Of a DNA stretch of 64,000 nt, positions 34,626-43,910 are shown piece by piece (position 1 is the stretch's first letter; every line of letters begins with the position of its first letter). Source of the DNA: Nanobdellota archaeon (GTDB lineage Archaea > Nanobdellota > Nanobdellia > Woesearchaeales > UBA9642); assembly GCA_021813435.1 (NCBI GenBank), contig JAKAKR010000008.1, forward strand, positions 62,001 to 126,000, read 5' to 3'. A model generated the notes under the pieces. That model was not told the DNA's origin and did no database searches. It worked only from the letters and a program-made list of their open reading frames with translations. Position numbers and translations under genes: made by a program.

Positions 34626-35747
34626 ATGGCAACAAAACCATCAAAAAACATCCAAACTGGCGCAGACAGGCTTGTCGCGCTGGTTTCAGAAAAGAAGAAG
34701 ATCGAACTTGCTGATGCTGCAAAACAATTAGGAGTCGGCCGTAGTGTTGTCCAGGAGTGGGCTGAACTTCTCGAACAGGAAGGAGTGCTCAAGATACAGT
34801 ACAGTCTCTCAAAAATCTGGCTTATTGAACATGATATCACTGCAGAAGACGTGGTGACAAATGCCAAGGAAATGCTTTCAGCACGGGACGCCTTTGCGCG
34901 CAAGATTGATGTCGCAATCACCTCGCTCCAGAGCGAGACTGCAAGCTTTGAGGATGTGCGAAAGAAATTCATCGAGATTCAAAGTCATATCAAGACAGAG
35001 ATGGAAGCAGTCAAAAAAGACCTTGCTGAACTCGAACAGTTCGACACACTCAAAAAATCCCTCGGCAAGGATGTCGAATCCCAAACGCAGTCATTCCAGA
35101 AGACAATCCAGGAATACACTGCACTATTACGCGCAAGCGAATCATCTTACCAGAAATTCAGTGCAGAGATTACTGCAGAGAAAAAATCGCTTGAAGAAGA
35201 GCGTCAGATGCTCGCAGCGCTTACTGTAGCGCGCCGTGAACTCGACGCAAAGCTTGCAGATGCAGAACGGAAAATCTCACAATCAGAATCGCGGATAAAG
35301 ACGCTTGCATCAGCTGCAGACACTGCACTTGCAAACCTTAACCGCGCAAAATCACGCAACGTGGATGCAGTCCTTGCACCACTGCTCAAGAAATCGAGCG
35401 AACTCACTGCATCTGCAAATGACCTGCTTGCGCGCATCAATCAAAAGACATCAAGTGTTGCAAGCCATGAGGAGACCAGTAGGAAAGTGCATGACAGCTT
35501 CAAAGGGTTCTTTATCAAGAATGTCAATGCAGAAAAACTCATCACTGAGATTGAAAACGACAAGAATATGCTCCTCAAGGAGATGAGCGCGCTCAAAGAA
35601 CGCGTCGAGACATTCACCCTGCTCACCACGGCAAAGACCATCAAGGAACAGGCAAAAGACATTGAAAAATCAATTGCGGCATTAGAATCAAAACGCTCAA
35701 CACTGCGCGCAAAGATCGAGCATCTTATTGAACTCATCAAAAAATAA
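34626..35747 (+). CDS. Winged-helix and coiled-coil protein in pilus operon
   Basis: 373 aa, no signal peptide or membrane helix. Residues about 15-70 form a winged helix (ADRLVALVSEKKKIELADAAKQLGVGRSVVQEW, then GVLKIQYSLSKIWLI). Nearly all the rest is predicted coiled coil (long Lys/Glu/Ala/Ser heptads, about 90-370) with one break near GFFIKNVNAE. It is cytoplasmic. Its place between pilins and the ATPase suggests a regulator or a scaffold linking the machine to DNA or the cell interior (inference). It has its own TATA (TTATATAA, about 34552-34559). Confidence 0.65.
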   Translation: MATKPSKNIQTGADRLVALVSEKKKIELADAAKQLGVGRSVVQEWAELLEQEGVLKIQYSLSKIWLIEHDITAEDVVTNAKEMLSARDAFARKIDVAITSLQSETASFEDVRKKFIEIQSHIKTEMEAVKKDLAELEQFDTLKKSLGKDVESQTQSFQKTIQEYTALLRASESSYQKFSAEITAEKKSLEEERQMLAALTVARRELDAKLADAERKISQSESRIKTLASAADTALANLNRAKSRNVDAVLAPLLKKSSELTASANDLLARINQKTSSVASHEETSRKVHDSFKGFFIKNVNAEKLITEIENDKNMLLKEMSALKERVETFTLLTTAKTIKEQAKDIEKSIAALESKRSTLRAKIEHLIELIKK

Positions 35748-35865
35748 TCATTACGCGCGCAATTAAAGATACGCGCAAACGCTAACTATCGCTGGACTGG
35801 TAGCAGTACAAGACCATTCCTGAACCATAGGTGTCATCATCGCAAAACATCCCACAAAAAAAACA

Positions 35866-37656
35866 ATGCATACGACAACGCGCCGCATAGCGCGTAAGGA
35901 CTCGCAGAGTGTACATAGCGCAAGCGCAACTTCTACGACGACTGCGACCACGACCAAAGATACTGACGGGAAAATTCTCGGGACATATACCTATAATGCA
36001 GAGAGCATCCCTATCACAATCTCAGTCGTCCGCGAAAAAGGGGAGTTTGTGCCGAGTTATGAACTCCAGATATCAACCATAAGTCAGACGACTGAACTCA
36101 TCCTTGAACGTGTACGCCAGGAACTCATCCGGCGCGTAAGCCTCGGGATCAATGATATCAGCGACATCAAAAAGACCAATCTTGTTGAGGAAAAATTTGA
36201 GGAACTCATCGGAATACTGATCGGCAAATACTTTCCTGATAGCGACCCGGACACTACAAATTTCTTGCGGACATATCTCAAAATGAATAGTTTAGGATTG
36301 GGTCGTATGGAACTGCTCATGCATGACGAGCAGCTCGAAGAGATTGTCATCAATGCGGCAAGCGAGCCAATCTGGGTCTATCACAAAAAATATGGATGGC
36401 TCAAAACAAACATCACAATCCCGACTGAGGATCAGACGCGCCATTACGCAAGTATTATTGGACGCAAAGTCGGCAGACAGATCACAGTCCTTACTCCGCT
36501 GCTTGACGCGCATCTGGAGACCGGCGATCGCGTCAATGCAACACTGAGTCCAGTATCCACTGCAGGAAATACCATCACTATCCGTAAATTCTCCAAGGAT
36601 CCCTGGACAATCACAAAATTTCTCAAGACAAAGACACTGACACCATATGCTGCAGCATTGATATGGATGGCTATCCAGTATGAACTCTCTGCAATCATTG
36701 CCGGAGGAACAGCATCAGGAAAGACTTCTGCGCTCAATGTTTTTGCAAACTTTTTTCCGCCAAATCAGCGCATCATCTCCATCGAGGACACCCGGGAGAT
36801 CACGCTTCCCCGCTATATCCACTGGGTACCACTGAACACCACACTCCCTAATGCAGAAAATAAAGGAGAGATCAATATGGGCGATCTGCTGGTCAACTCA
36901 CTGCGTATGCGACCGGATCGCATTGTTGTCGGCGAAGTACGCAGAAAACTCGAGACCGAAACACTCTTCGAGGCAATCCACACCGGCCACTCAGTCTACG
37001 CAACATTCCATGCAAACAGTGCCAAGGAAACCGTCGAGCGCCTGACGAACGCGCCTATCGAGATCCCAAAAATCATGCTCCCTGCCATATCAATGATCAT
37101 TGTCCAGTTCAGAAACCGCCGCAGTGGTCATCGCAGAACATTCCAGATCGCAGAGATTCTCCCCAACGGTGAGGCCAATATCATGATGCAGTATGACCCT
37201 AAAAAAGATGTACTCGTCAAAGTCAATAAGTCACAAGCATTGTATGATAATATCTCCCTTTTTACCGGGATGAGTCTTGCAGAGATTGAGCGGGATCTGG
37301 CAGAAAAAGTCAAAGTACTGGATTATCTGGTCAAAAAGAATATCGAAGAAGTGAATGGTGTCGGTCGCATCATCGCAGAATATTATACCGACCGCGAAAA
37401 TCTCATGCATTATGTGAATACCAATAAAGACTTCCCTGATCTCAACTATGCTGCGCCGTCCGCGACTGAAAATTCAAAAGAACAAGGACAGAATATGTCC
37501 CAATCGCGGGTTGATCCAAAGACGCAACCAATCACTGTCCCTGCGGCAAGCCCTCCCCTCACAGCGCATACTACTGCTCTGACTAATAGTAGCCATGCAC
37601 ATAATCCTGCGCATTCACCCTTATCACAACTATTCCATCACTCAAAGAGGAAATGA
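35866..37656 (+). CDS. Type II/IV secretion system ATPase (FlaI/PilT-GspE/TadA type)
   Basis: 596-aa hexameric motor ATPase for pilus assembly. A Thr/Ser-rich low-complexity head (about 1-35) precedes the N-terminal domain (MELLMHDEQLEEIVINA, TVLTPLLDAHLETGDRVNATLSP). The motor has Walker A GGTASGKT (about 279-286), an Asp box (RIISIEDTREI), Walker B RMRPDRIVVGEVR (about 346) and a His box (AIHTGHSVYATFHANSA). The tail is Thr/Ala/His-rich and low in complexity. Together with the platform proteins downstream it identifies the locus as a type IV pilus-like system. Confidence 0.93.
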   Translation: MHTTTRRIARKDSQSVHSASATSTTTATTTKDTDGKILGTYTYNAESIPITISVVREKGEFVPSYELQISTISQTTELILERVRQELIRRVSLGINDISDIKKTNLVEEKFEELIGILIGKYFPDSDPDTTNFLRTYLKMNSLGLGRMELLMHDEQLEEIVINAASEPIWVYHKKYGWLKTNITIPTEDQTRHYASIIGRKVGRQITVLTPLLDAHLETGDRVNATLSPVSTAGNTITIRKFSKDPWTITKFLKTKTLTPYAAALIWMAIQYELSAIIAGGTASGKTSALNVFANFFPPNQRIISIEDTREITLPRYIHWVPLNTTLPNAENKGEINMGDLLVNSLRMRPDRIVVGEVRRKLETETLFEAIHTGHSVYATFHANSAKETVERLTNAPIEIPKIMLPAISMIIVQFRNRRSGHRRTFQIAEILPNGEANIMMQYDPKKDVLVKVNKSQALYDNISLFTGMSLAEIERDLAEKVKVLDYLVKKNIEEVNGVGRIIAEYYTDRENLMHYVNTNKDFPDLNYAAPSATENSKEQGQNMSQSRVDPKTQPITVPAASPPLTAHTTALTNSSHAHNPAHSPLSQLFHHSKRK

Positions 37657-37733
37657 TGTATTGCATGCCATCTTACAATCCGATCCTTGCCTTCCTGCAA
37701 TCCCTTAGCGCATCATATGTTTCGAGGTAAATC

Positions 37734-38528
37734 ATGACATTCTATCAACGGCTCGCAGCAGCATTTCCTGGTCTGAAAACAAAACTCCGGCAGGCGCGGA
37801 TGATTGATGAGCCAGAGCAATATCTCAAAAAGACAGTTATGAGTTCAGTCTCCCTCTCTGCCGGGCTCGCGCTTATTGTGTTCTTCTTTTTTTCATCGCC
37901 GCTGGCGCTTTTGGCAGTGGTTTTCTTTATTCCAATGCTTTTCATGTATTTTATGCGCTACGTCGATGTCAAGGTCGAAAAGATCAAAAAGCAAGTCGAT
38001 CAGGAAATCATCTTTGCCGGAAGATTCCTCATCATCGGTCTTGAGTCGGGCGTTCCGATCTACAAGATATTTGAAGATGTGGAAAAAAATTATTCTGCAA
38101 TCGGCCCTTATTTCGGAGAAGTGCTCAATAAAGTGTATCTGGGAACATCAATGGAAGATGCGATCAATGACACGCTTCTTGAATGTCCATCGCACAATCT
38201 GCGCCGGCTCCTTTGGCAGGTACTGAACTCATTAAAGACCGGTACTGAAGTTGCGCCTGCCTTGAACTCTGCAATAGACCAGATCGTCAAGGAGCAGGAC
38301 ATTGCAGTTAAGGAATACGGAAAAAAGCTCAGTCCAATGGCAATGTTTTACATGATGATATCACTCATCCTTCCCTCACTCGGCATCACTATGCTTGTAG
38401 TCCTTGCAACATTTCTCGGACTCAATATCACCCTGCCATTTTTTATTGTCATTGCAATACTCCTCGGATTTGTGCAACTCATGTTCCTCTTCATGGTCCG
38501 CTCTGCGCGACCTGCAATAAGTTATTAA
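37734..38528 (+). CDS. Pilus platform membrane protein 1 (TadC/FlaJ, T2SF fold)
   Basis: 264 aa. A short cytoplasmic N-terminus, two membrane helices (SLSAGLALIVFFFFSSPLALLAVVFFIP), then a T2SF domain (DQEIIFAGRFLIIGLESGVPIYKIFEDVEKNY, LNSLKTGTEVAPALNSAIDQIVKEQ) and two further helices at the C-terminus. Archaeal FlaJ/TadC proteins usually have two such domains in about 500-600 aa; this and the next gene look like separate halves. It follows the ATPase by 77 bases. Confidence 0.87.
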   Translation: MTFYQRLAAAFPGLKTKLRQARMIDEPEQYLKKTVMSSVSLSAGLALIVFFFFSSPLALLAVVFFIPMLFMYFMRYVDVKVEKIKKQVDQEIIFAGRFLIIGLESGVPIYKIFEDVEKNYSAIGPYFGEVLNKVYLGTSMEDAINDTLLECPSHNLRRLLWQVLNSLKTGTEVAPALNSAIDQIVKEQDIAVKEYGKKLSPMAMFYMMISLILPSLGITMLVVLATFLGLNITLPFFIVIAILLGFVQLMFLFMVRSARPAISY

Positions 38529-38546
38529 CGCACCTATGAATACTGC

Positions 38547-39878
38547 ATGCAGCCATATGCGCATAACAACCCCTTTCCCATGAACGCCCGGACTAAAAAA
38601 ACAAAAAAAACGCAATCGCACGCAAGAACAGCACGCATGCCGCGCAAGTATGCGAAAGCGCTGCACGTAAAGAGCGCGCATGTATTGTCAGATTCCATGG
38701 TCGCTTCTACGACCGCTGCTATATCTACCGTATCTACAGTTCCTCTTCCTACAGCAGCTCCCTCTCCAGCGACTAATCCATCTTCAACAGATTCAGGAAA
38801 CACTGCAGGGAACAGTACGCCCCGCCAGGAACCACGCACTGCAGGAATGCATGGGCGAAGACACCACCGGAAAAATACTCCTTTGCGCGCAAAGAAATCA
38901 CTGATAGATATACTGGGCGAACAGCTCACCAAAATAGGTATTGAAGAATCGCCTCGCGTATTCAACACACGTATGCTGCGCTACACCGGCATCGGTGCAT
39001 TACTCCTCTCTATTACTGTACTCATCTTTATCATCGTCAATGACAAACCATTGTCCACATTCTTCATATTCCTCTTTTTTATCTGGACCATTGTTTTCGG
39101 CGCGCTCTACCTGCTCATATCATTTGCAGTGCTCTTTTATTTTGATATGATTATGTACCGTCGGGTCAAGCAGATTGAAGAGGCGCTTCCTGACTTTCTC
39201 CAGCTCACTGCAGCAAATATCAGCGCAGGAATGACTATCGATAGGGCATTATGGTATGCGGTCAGGCCAAAATTCGGGATACTTGCAAAAGAGATGGAGC
39301 ATGTCGCAAAATCCACGCTTACCGGTGAGGATCTGGAGGTTGCGCTTGTCGCGCTCTCAAAAAAATATGACTCCCGACTGCTGCGCGAATCAGTGAACCT
39401 TATTGTCGCAGGGATAAACTCCGGTGGCGAGATGGCTGACCTGCTCAACAAGATCGCAAGCAATATCAAGGATACTGAACTCATGCGCAAGGAGATCTCT
39501 GCAAATGTCACAACGTATGTCATCTTCATTGGCGCAGCGACGATCTTTGCAGCGCCAATCCTTTTTGCACTCTCAACCGAACTGCTGATCATCATCAAGG
39601 AGATCACTTCAAAAATCAGCATTGACCACAGCGCAGGATTAAGTTCGCTCTTCACATTCAATTTTTCAGGGGACTCAATCGCTGTAGACAGTTTCAGGAG
39701 ATTTGCGATACTTATCCTTTGCATCTCCTCATTCTTTTCTGCAGCAATCATCAGCGTCATCCGGACAGGAACAGTAAAGGCAGGACTCAAATCAGTGCCG
39801 ATCTTCATTGCAGTATCGCTCATACTCTATTTCTTTTTTACCGCAATGTTTGCATCAATGCTCGGCGGATTATTCTGA
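38547..39878 (+). CDS. Pilus platform membrane protein 2 (TadC/FlaJ, T2SF fold)
   Basis: 443 aa. The first 130 residues are basic, Ser/Thr/Pro/Ala-rich and probably disordered. Then come two helices (LLLSITVLIFIIVND, FFIFLFFIWTIVFGALYLLISFAVLF), a T2SF domain (QIEEALPDFLQLTAANISAGMTIDRALWYAV, LLRESVNLIVAGINSGGEMADLLNKIA) and several C-terminal helices. It pairs with the upstream half-size platform protein. ATG 38547 and 38580 are both possible; neither has a strong SD. Last gene of the + strand pilus run, convergent with the lipoprotein array. Confidence 0.87.
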   Translation: MQPYAHNNPFPMNARTKKTKKTQSHARTARMPRKYAKALHVKSAHVLSDSMVASTTAAISTVSTVPLPTAAPSPATNPSSTDSGNTAGNSTPRQEPRTAGMHGRRHHRKNTPLRAKKSLIDILGEQLTKIGIEESPRVFNTRMLRYTGIGALLLSITVLIFIIVNDKPLSTFFIFLFFIWTIVFGALYLLISFAVLFYFDMIMYRRVKQIEEALPDFLQLTAANISAGMTIDRALWYAVRPKFGILAKEMEHVAKSTLTGEDLEVALVALSKKYDSRLLRESVNLIVAGINSGGEMADLLNKIASNIKDTELMRKEISANVTTYVIFIGAATIFAAPILFALSTELLIIIKEITSKISIDHSAGLSSLFTFNFSGDSIAVDSFRRFAILILCISSFFSAAIISVIRTGTVKAGLKSVPIFIAVSLILYFFFTAMFASMLGGLF

Positions 39879-39989
39879 TCAATGATGCATACCTGATAAA
39901 AGATGATCCAAGAAGAATACTGAAAGAAAGAAAAAAACAAAAATAAATTCTCAATAAATTCTTATAGGTTTTGTAGGCACGAGGTGTAA

Positions 39990-40982
39990 TTATTGCTGCG
40001 CCACATGCCTGATGTTGAGCGGCGTTTCGATATGTTGCAGGTATTTGTAGCTGAGTGTCGCCTCAAGCGGCACTTCAAAGATACTGTTGACACTGCCTGC
40101 ATCAATCGTACAATAGAGTGTTGCAGTCGCTTTGCCGGAATTGTCGCGATATAATCGCACGAATCCTTCACTGCTTCCTGCATTTGCCTCTGAAAGGCCG
40201 GTACACTTCGGATAGATATTTGCTGAACCGATCTGCACGGGCTTGAAGCTGATCTTGACCTTGTCGCGATCAGTGTTTGTCTCAACATCATTACATTCAG
40301 AGACTGAATCCTTGAAGAACGCATCGCCAGTTCCGACATGCGAAATGGTCATGGTCACGCCGATCTTTCCATTGCCTGCAAATGATTCCTTGAGCGAAGT
40401 GATCTGAACCGGTGCCCCGGAGTTCTGGGGGTTGGTTTCTCCTTCAACATCGCATATCTTATTGTTGTTAAGCATCTGCTGGGCATCCTTTTTGATGCAG
40501 ATCTGTGTTGCAACCCGTGTCTGATATTTGTAGCATGCCTCAGCGTATACATTCTGCTGCAGGTCTCCTGCAATGCTCGGGATATATTTGAGGTCGCCAA
40601 ATTCTACAGTTGCGGTCTGGCCATTTCTTACAGAACCATCATAATTCTTGACTGCGCCATTGATATCTGAACCGAAATTCTGCTTAAAGTCAGCATATTT
40701 TGTTTCGCCATATGTTCCTGCTTCAAGTCCGAGGATCTTTACATATCCGTCATTCGCTTTGATATTATACTCGCCGACGTTCTCAAGTTTGACAACAATG
40801 CCGAATCCTGAATTTCCACCGTCAACAATGGTTGCAGGAGGGCTTCCCGGCATATAGGTCATTTTGAGTCCTTCTGTCCCGCCGACAAATGCCTTGCCGG
40901 TTGTGGTTTGCGTTCCAGAACTGCAGCCCGTGAGTGTAATCACGACGAAAACCAATATGAGATATATCCCGATATGCTTCAT
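39990..40982 (-). CDS. Surface lipoprotein, array member 1
   Basis: 330 aa. MKHIGIYLILVFVVITLTGC is a lipoprotein signal (lipobox LTGC). The mature part is beta-rich with GLKMTYMPGSPPAT, ACYKYQTRVATQICI and PVQITSLKE, all shared in variant form with the next two genes; Cys positions are partly conserved. No known family. ATG 40982 has GGTGATATCA upstream; the track start at 41018 is a non-ATG extension. It faces the pilus operon, suggesting a surface role linked to it (inference). Confidence 0.72.
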   Translation of the reverse strand: MKHIGIYLILVFVVITLTGCSSGTQTTTGKAFVGGTEGLKMTYMPGSPPATIVDGGNSGFGIVVKLENVGEYNIKANDGYVKILGLEAGTYGETKYADFKQNFGSDINGAVKNYDGSVRNGQTATVEFGDLKYIPSIAGDLQQNVYAEACYKYQTRVATQICIKKDAQQMLNNNKICDVEGETNPQNSGAPVQITSLKESFAGNGKIGVTMTISHVGTGDAFFKDSVSECNDVETNTDRDKVKISFKPVQIGSANIYPKCTGLSEANAGSSEGFVRLYRDNSGKATATLYCTIDAGSVNSIFEVPLEATLSYKYLQHIETPLNIRHVAQQ

Positions 40983-41089
40983 TGATATCACCTTTCGCGT
41001 TCGCGCGCGTTTATTCATAACATTTATCGCAATTGCACAAGTTATCGTACGATATCCTGCACGTTCTATCCCTAGGGTAGTGTGCCTTT

Positions 41090-42427
41090 TTATATCTTAC
41101 GGATATTGACCAGTTTCTGGACAGACTTAGAATAGCCATAGGCAAGATCAATAGTGAGCGGCGCTTCATATGCACCCTGTGTCTGCGCGTATACTGTCCC
41201 TAATTCCGCAGTGCAGGTGATCTGTCCATTGCCAGAATCGTCGAGCCTGATGCGGTATCCATAATTGGTGGGTTGCGCGCAGGTGATGATCCCTGGAAGT
41301 CCGGAAAGCGCGATATAGTCGACATAGACGACGTTAAGATCTGTTGCCCGGACAATCGCTCCGGAGTTCGGATTGCATTTTGCAAGATTAGGCCAATCAA
41401 ACACCTGATCATACGTTCCCTTCTTATTGAGCTTTACATGGATAGTGAATACGGTCCGCTGATTGCTGGGCTGCTGCTCAATACTCGTGATTGCGATAGG
41501 GCCGCCCTGTCCGCCACTCAATGTGACGCTTGCAGGCGTGCATACTTTGCGGGCATTGCTGTTTGGCCGCGGGTCAATGCACATCATTGCAGTAGTCCGT
41601 GTTGCATAGGTATAACAGGCAGTTGCCATGATCGGTTGGTTGAAGGTCTCGAGTGATTCGGGAAGGCCAAAAAGATATGCAGGAAAATCATATACTTGGA
41701 TGTCGCCGCCCGGAGTCTCTTCATTGTCTCCTGCAAGTGCAATGATGCTTCTAAAGCCGCAGACCACATTATTCGGGCACCATCCACCATTGATATAACT
41801 GCTGAAGAAATTCTTGCCAACAGAAAATCCTATGCGTGAGCCATCAGGGTTTCTTGCAACAACATTCATCGTATAGAAGTCGCCATTTGACCCGAATGCG
41901 CCAGCGCCATAATTGACGCGTTGATTGTGATATGTCGCGCTAAACATTGATTGCTGTCCTGTACCCTGCTGCATGAATCCAAAATAGGTATTCCTGTTGC
42001 CAAAACTGAACGAGAACATATTATCATTGAATACAGGGTTACTGAATGCATTACCCATCGGCATATATGCCTGATCCCCTGCAATCGAGATAATATTTGG
42101 ATCATATCCGTGGATATAGAGGAAGCCGTAGGCGTCTGATGCGCCGGTATTCTTTATCTGGAGGACAATAGGAATCTCATTCTGGCAATCGACTCCGCTG
42201 TAGGTGGGCGAGTAGAGATCGCAGCTTGAATCATAATTGAATGTGTCTGGCGGACTGCCTGATGCAAAGGTCATGTCAAGACTATCATACCCTGTGCGGT
42301 ACTTGGCATTACCAGGATTAGCATTAGGGTTTCCCGTACATCCTGTAATAAAGATAGCAAGAACAAATACGCTAAGAACAATGAGCAAATGATGATGATT
42401 TACCAGGGGATATTGTTTTTTTCCCAT
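41090..42427 (-). CDS. Surface lipoprotein, array member 2
   Basis: 445 aa. Signal LLIVLSVFVLAIFITGC with lipobox ITGC. Shared with its neighbours: SLDMTFASGSPPDT, TACYTYATRTTAMMCI, VCTPASV and GGPIAITSIE. An insertion of about 120 residues (Asn/Gly/Tyr-rich, around the VNYGAGAFG region) is absent from member 1. A TATA (TATTTATATAG, around 42450-42460) and AGGAG before ATG 42427 indicate its own promoter. Unknown function. Confidence 0.72.
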   Translation of the reverse strand: MGKKQYPLVNHHHLLIVLSVFVLAIFITGCTGNPNANPGNAKYRTGYDSLDMTFASGSPPDTFNYDSSCDLYSPTYSGVDCQNEIPIVLQIKNTGASDAYGFLYIHGYDPNIISIAGDQAYMPMGNAFSNPVFNDNMFSFSFGNRNTYFGFMQQGTGQQSMFSATYHNQRVNYGAGAFGSNGDFYTMNVVARNPDGSRIGFSVGKNFFSSYINGGWCPNNVVCGFRSIIALAGDNEETPGGDIQVYDFPAYLFGLPESLETFNQPIMATACYTYATRTTAMMCIDPRPNSNARKVCTPASVTLSGGQGGPIAITSIEQQPSNQRTVFTIHVKLNKKGTYDQVFDWPNLAKCNPNSGAIVRATDLNVVYVDYIALSGLPGIITCAQPTNYGYRIRLDDSGNGQITCTAELGTVYAQTQGAYEAPLTIDLAYGYSKSVQKLVNIRKI

Positions 42428-42489
42428 ATGCTCTACTCCTGCATGCTTCCTATATAAATATTTTGCTTATTTCGAAGAGTAGACCCTCA

Positions 42490-42600
42490 GGATACTATCC
42501 TCAGGTGAGCAGCACTCACTTATCTCTACTCGCAAAAGGAATATTACAAGAAGGAATTTTGCCTTCAATAACATAGCAACGCTGCGAGCAGATAGTATCC
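42490..42600. ncRNA. Candidate branched structured RNA between lipoprotein genes
   Basis: GGATACTATC (42490-42499) pairs with GATAGTATCC (42591-42600). Inside, AGGTGAG/CTCACTT (42503-42509 with 42515-42521, loop CAGCA) forms a 7-bp hairpin, and CTCGCA/TGCGAG (42529-42534 with 42583-42588) encloses GAAGG/CCTTC (42550-42554 with 42562-42566). Together they give a three-way junction. The gap is otherwise non-coding. It could be an ncRNA, a 3' UTR structure or an element end; strand is unknown. The right arm (TGCGAGC then GATAG) resembles part of the element at 29080-29177. Confidence 0.4.
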
Positions 42601-42613
42601 GACTGCCTTCTAT

Positions 42614-43891
42614 CTAGTTACTGGCGCTTGCAGTATTGCAGCAATATGTTCCGGGCTGGCAGAATCCATACACGCAATCGCCTGTTCTACTCTTTTGGAT
42701 GCATCCCTGCAGCTCGCAACTGCAGCTGAACCCACTGGTGAAGGTGAAATTTGCAAATGTCCCTTTGGGTTTGCAATCAGGATCATTCAGGTTTGTAGCG
42801 CAATACTCGCATTTGGCGACGCACTGCGCGCCATTCCATTTCTCATAGAAATTACAGTGTGTGTTTACTCCCTGCACAAAAGGAGTGAGTGAGTATTGTT
42901 TCTGGCTTTGGATCTCAATGTCGCGTGTTGCAGTCTCGATATATCCATAATCGAGCTGGCCAGTAAAGACAGTCAAATAATTGCGATCTGCCTTGGAATA
43001 TGCGGCAATATCGCTCGTCTTGACAAAGCAGCGCACATAACTGTTCTTGTCCACAAGGCGCAATTGTTTAGGCATGCATTCCAGTTCTGTCCCGGAAAGA
43101 TTTGCCTTGACGGTGATCTGGTTCCAGTCACCATTATTGTCAAGTTTGCTGAAATCGCAGTGATACGCGCCATCGGGGCTATTGAGGACGTATCCATCGC
43201 CGAGATTTTCAATATAGATCTCAAATGACGGGCGCACATTCTGTCCTTCACCGGATGTTTTCGGGTCAATGCGCGTGATTGCAACAGGGCCGCCCTGTCC
43301 CTCGCCGCTCGTATACGACGTCGGGGTACAGGCTTTACTTGCATCATTCATGATGCCATTTTTCTGCGCATCGATACATACGGCGGTGCTGAGCGAAGTG
43401 CTATAAGGATAACAGAGTGTATACGTAAGACTTGTCTTGACCTGCTCGCGGGTACTGTCAAGCGCCTTAGTGTTATAACTGAAATCATAATATTCCTCAT
43501 CGCCGATAGGATAATCACGACTCCTGCCCTGCAATGCGATATGGGAATAATCTCCATTTGCATTCGGGCTAGATGCAAGGGAAATATATTTAGGATCATA
43601 ATTGATGCTGAGCCGCGCAGGGTTTGTGGTTGTGACATCTTCTGGTCCGGAATTACGGACAATGATTCCAAGAAAGAATGTATCGTTGTCAAATGTCTGA
43701 ATGGTTCCATCGTAGGGAAAGATCAGTTCCAATCCCTTGATGCCTGTATAATACTGCGGCGCAGTTCCTGACTGCATGCATCCGCCTGCCACAAGTACAA
43801 TGGCGCTAAGGAGTAGACCGAGTACTACGAGCTTTGCAGTGGATTTTTGCACGCGTGATTTTGAGTTTGCAGCTGTTTTTGATGCTGTCAT
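42614..43891 (-). CDS. Surface lipoprotein, array member 3 with Cys-rich tail
   Basis: About 425 aa from ATG 43891. A basic leader precedes KLVVLGLLLSAIVLVAGGC (lipobox AGGC). Shared family features are GLELIFPYDGTIQTF, LCYPYSTSLSTAVCI, ACTPTSY and GGPVAITRIDP. The C-terminal 90 residues carry a Cys-rich module absent from its paralogs (CNFYEKWNGAQCVAKCEYC, CSCELQGC, CVYGFCQPGTYCC). The track extends 36 codons upstream into the previous gene; 20 bases separate the chosen start from that stop. No strong SD was seen. Confidence 0.7.
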   Translation of the reverse strand: MTASKTAANSKSRVQKSTAKLVVLGLLLSAIVLVAGGCMQSGTAPQYYTGIKGLELIFPYDGTIQTFDNDTFFLGIIVRNSGPEDVTTTNPARLSINYDPKYISLASSPNANGDYSHIALQGRSRDYPIGDEEYYDFSYNTKALDSTREQVKTSLTYTLCYPYSTSLSTAVCIDAQKNGIMNDASKACTPTSYTSGEGQGGPVAITRIDPKTSGEGQNVRPSFEIYIENLGDGYVLNSPDGAYHCDFSKLDNNGDWNQITVKANLSGTELECMPKQLRLVDKNSYVRCFVKTSDIAAYSKADRNYLTVFTGQLDYGYIETATRDIEIQSQKQYSLTPFVQGVNTHCNFYEKWNGAQCVAKCEYCATNLNDPDCKPKGTFANFTFTSGFSCSCELQGCIQKSRTGDCVYGFCQPGTYCCNTASASN

Positions 43892-43910
43892 TTTTTTATT
43901 ATTTTTTTTC

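Noticed and set aside
39137-39823. 228-aa minus-strand ORF opposite the second platform protein
   Set aside because: Ser/Ile-rich antisense frame with no domain; the + strand T2SF protein is clear.
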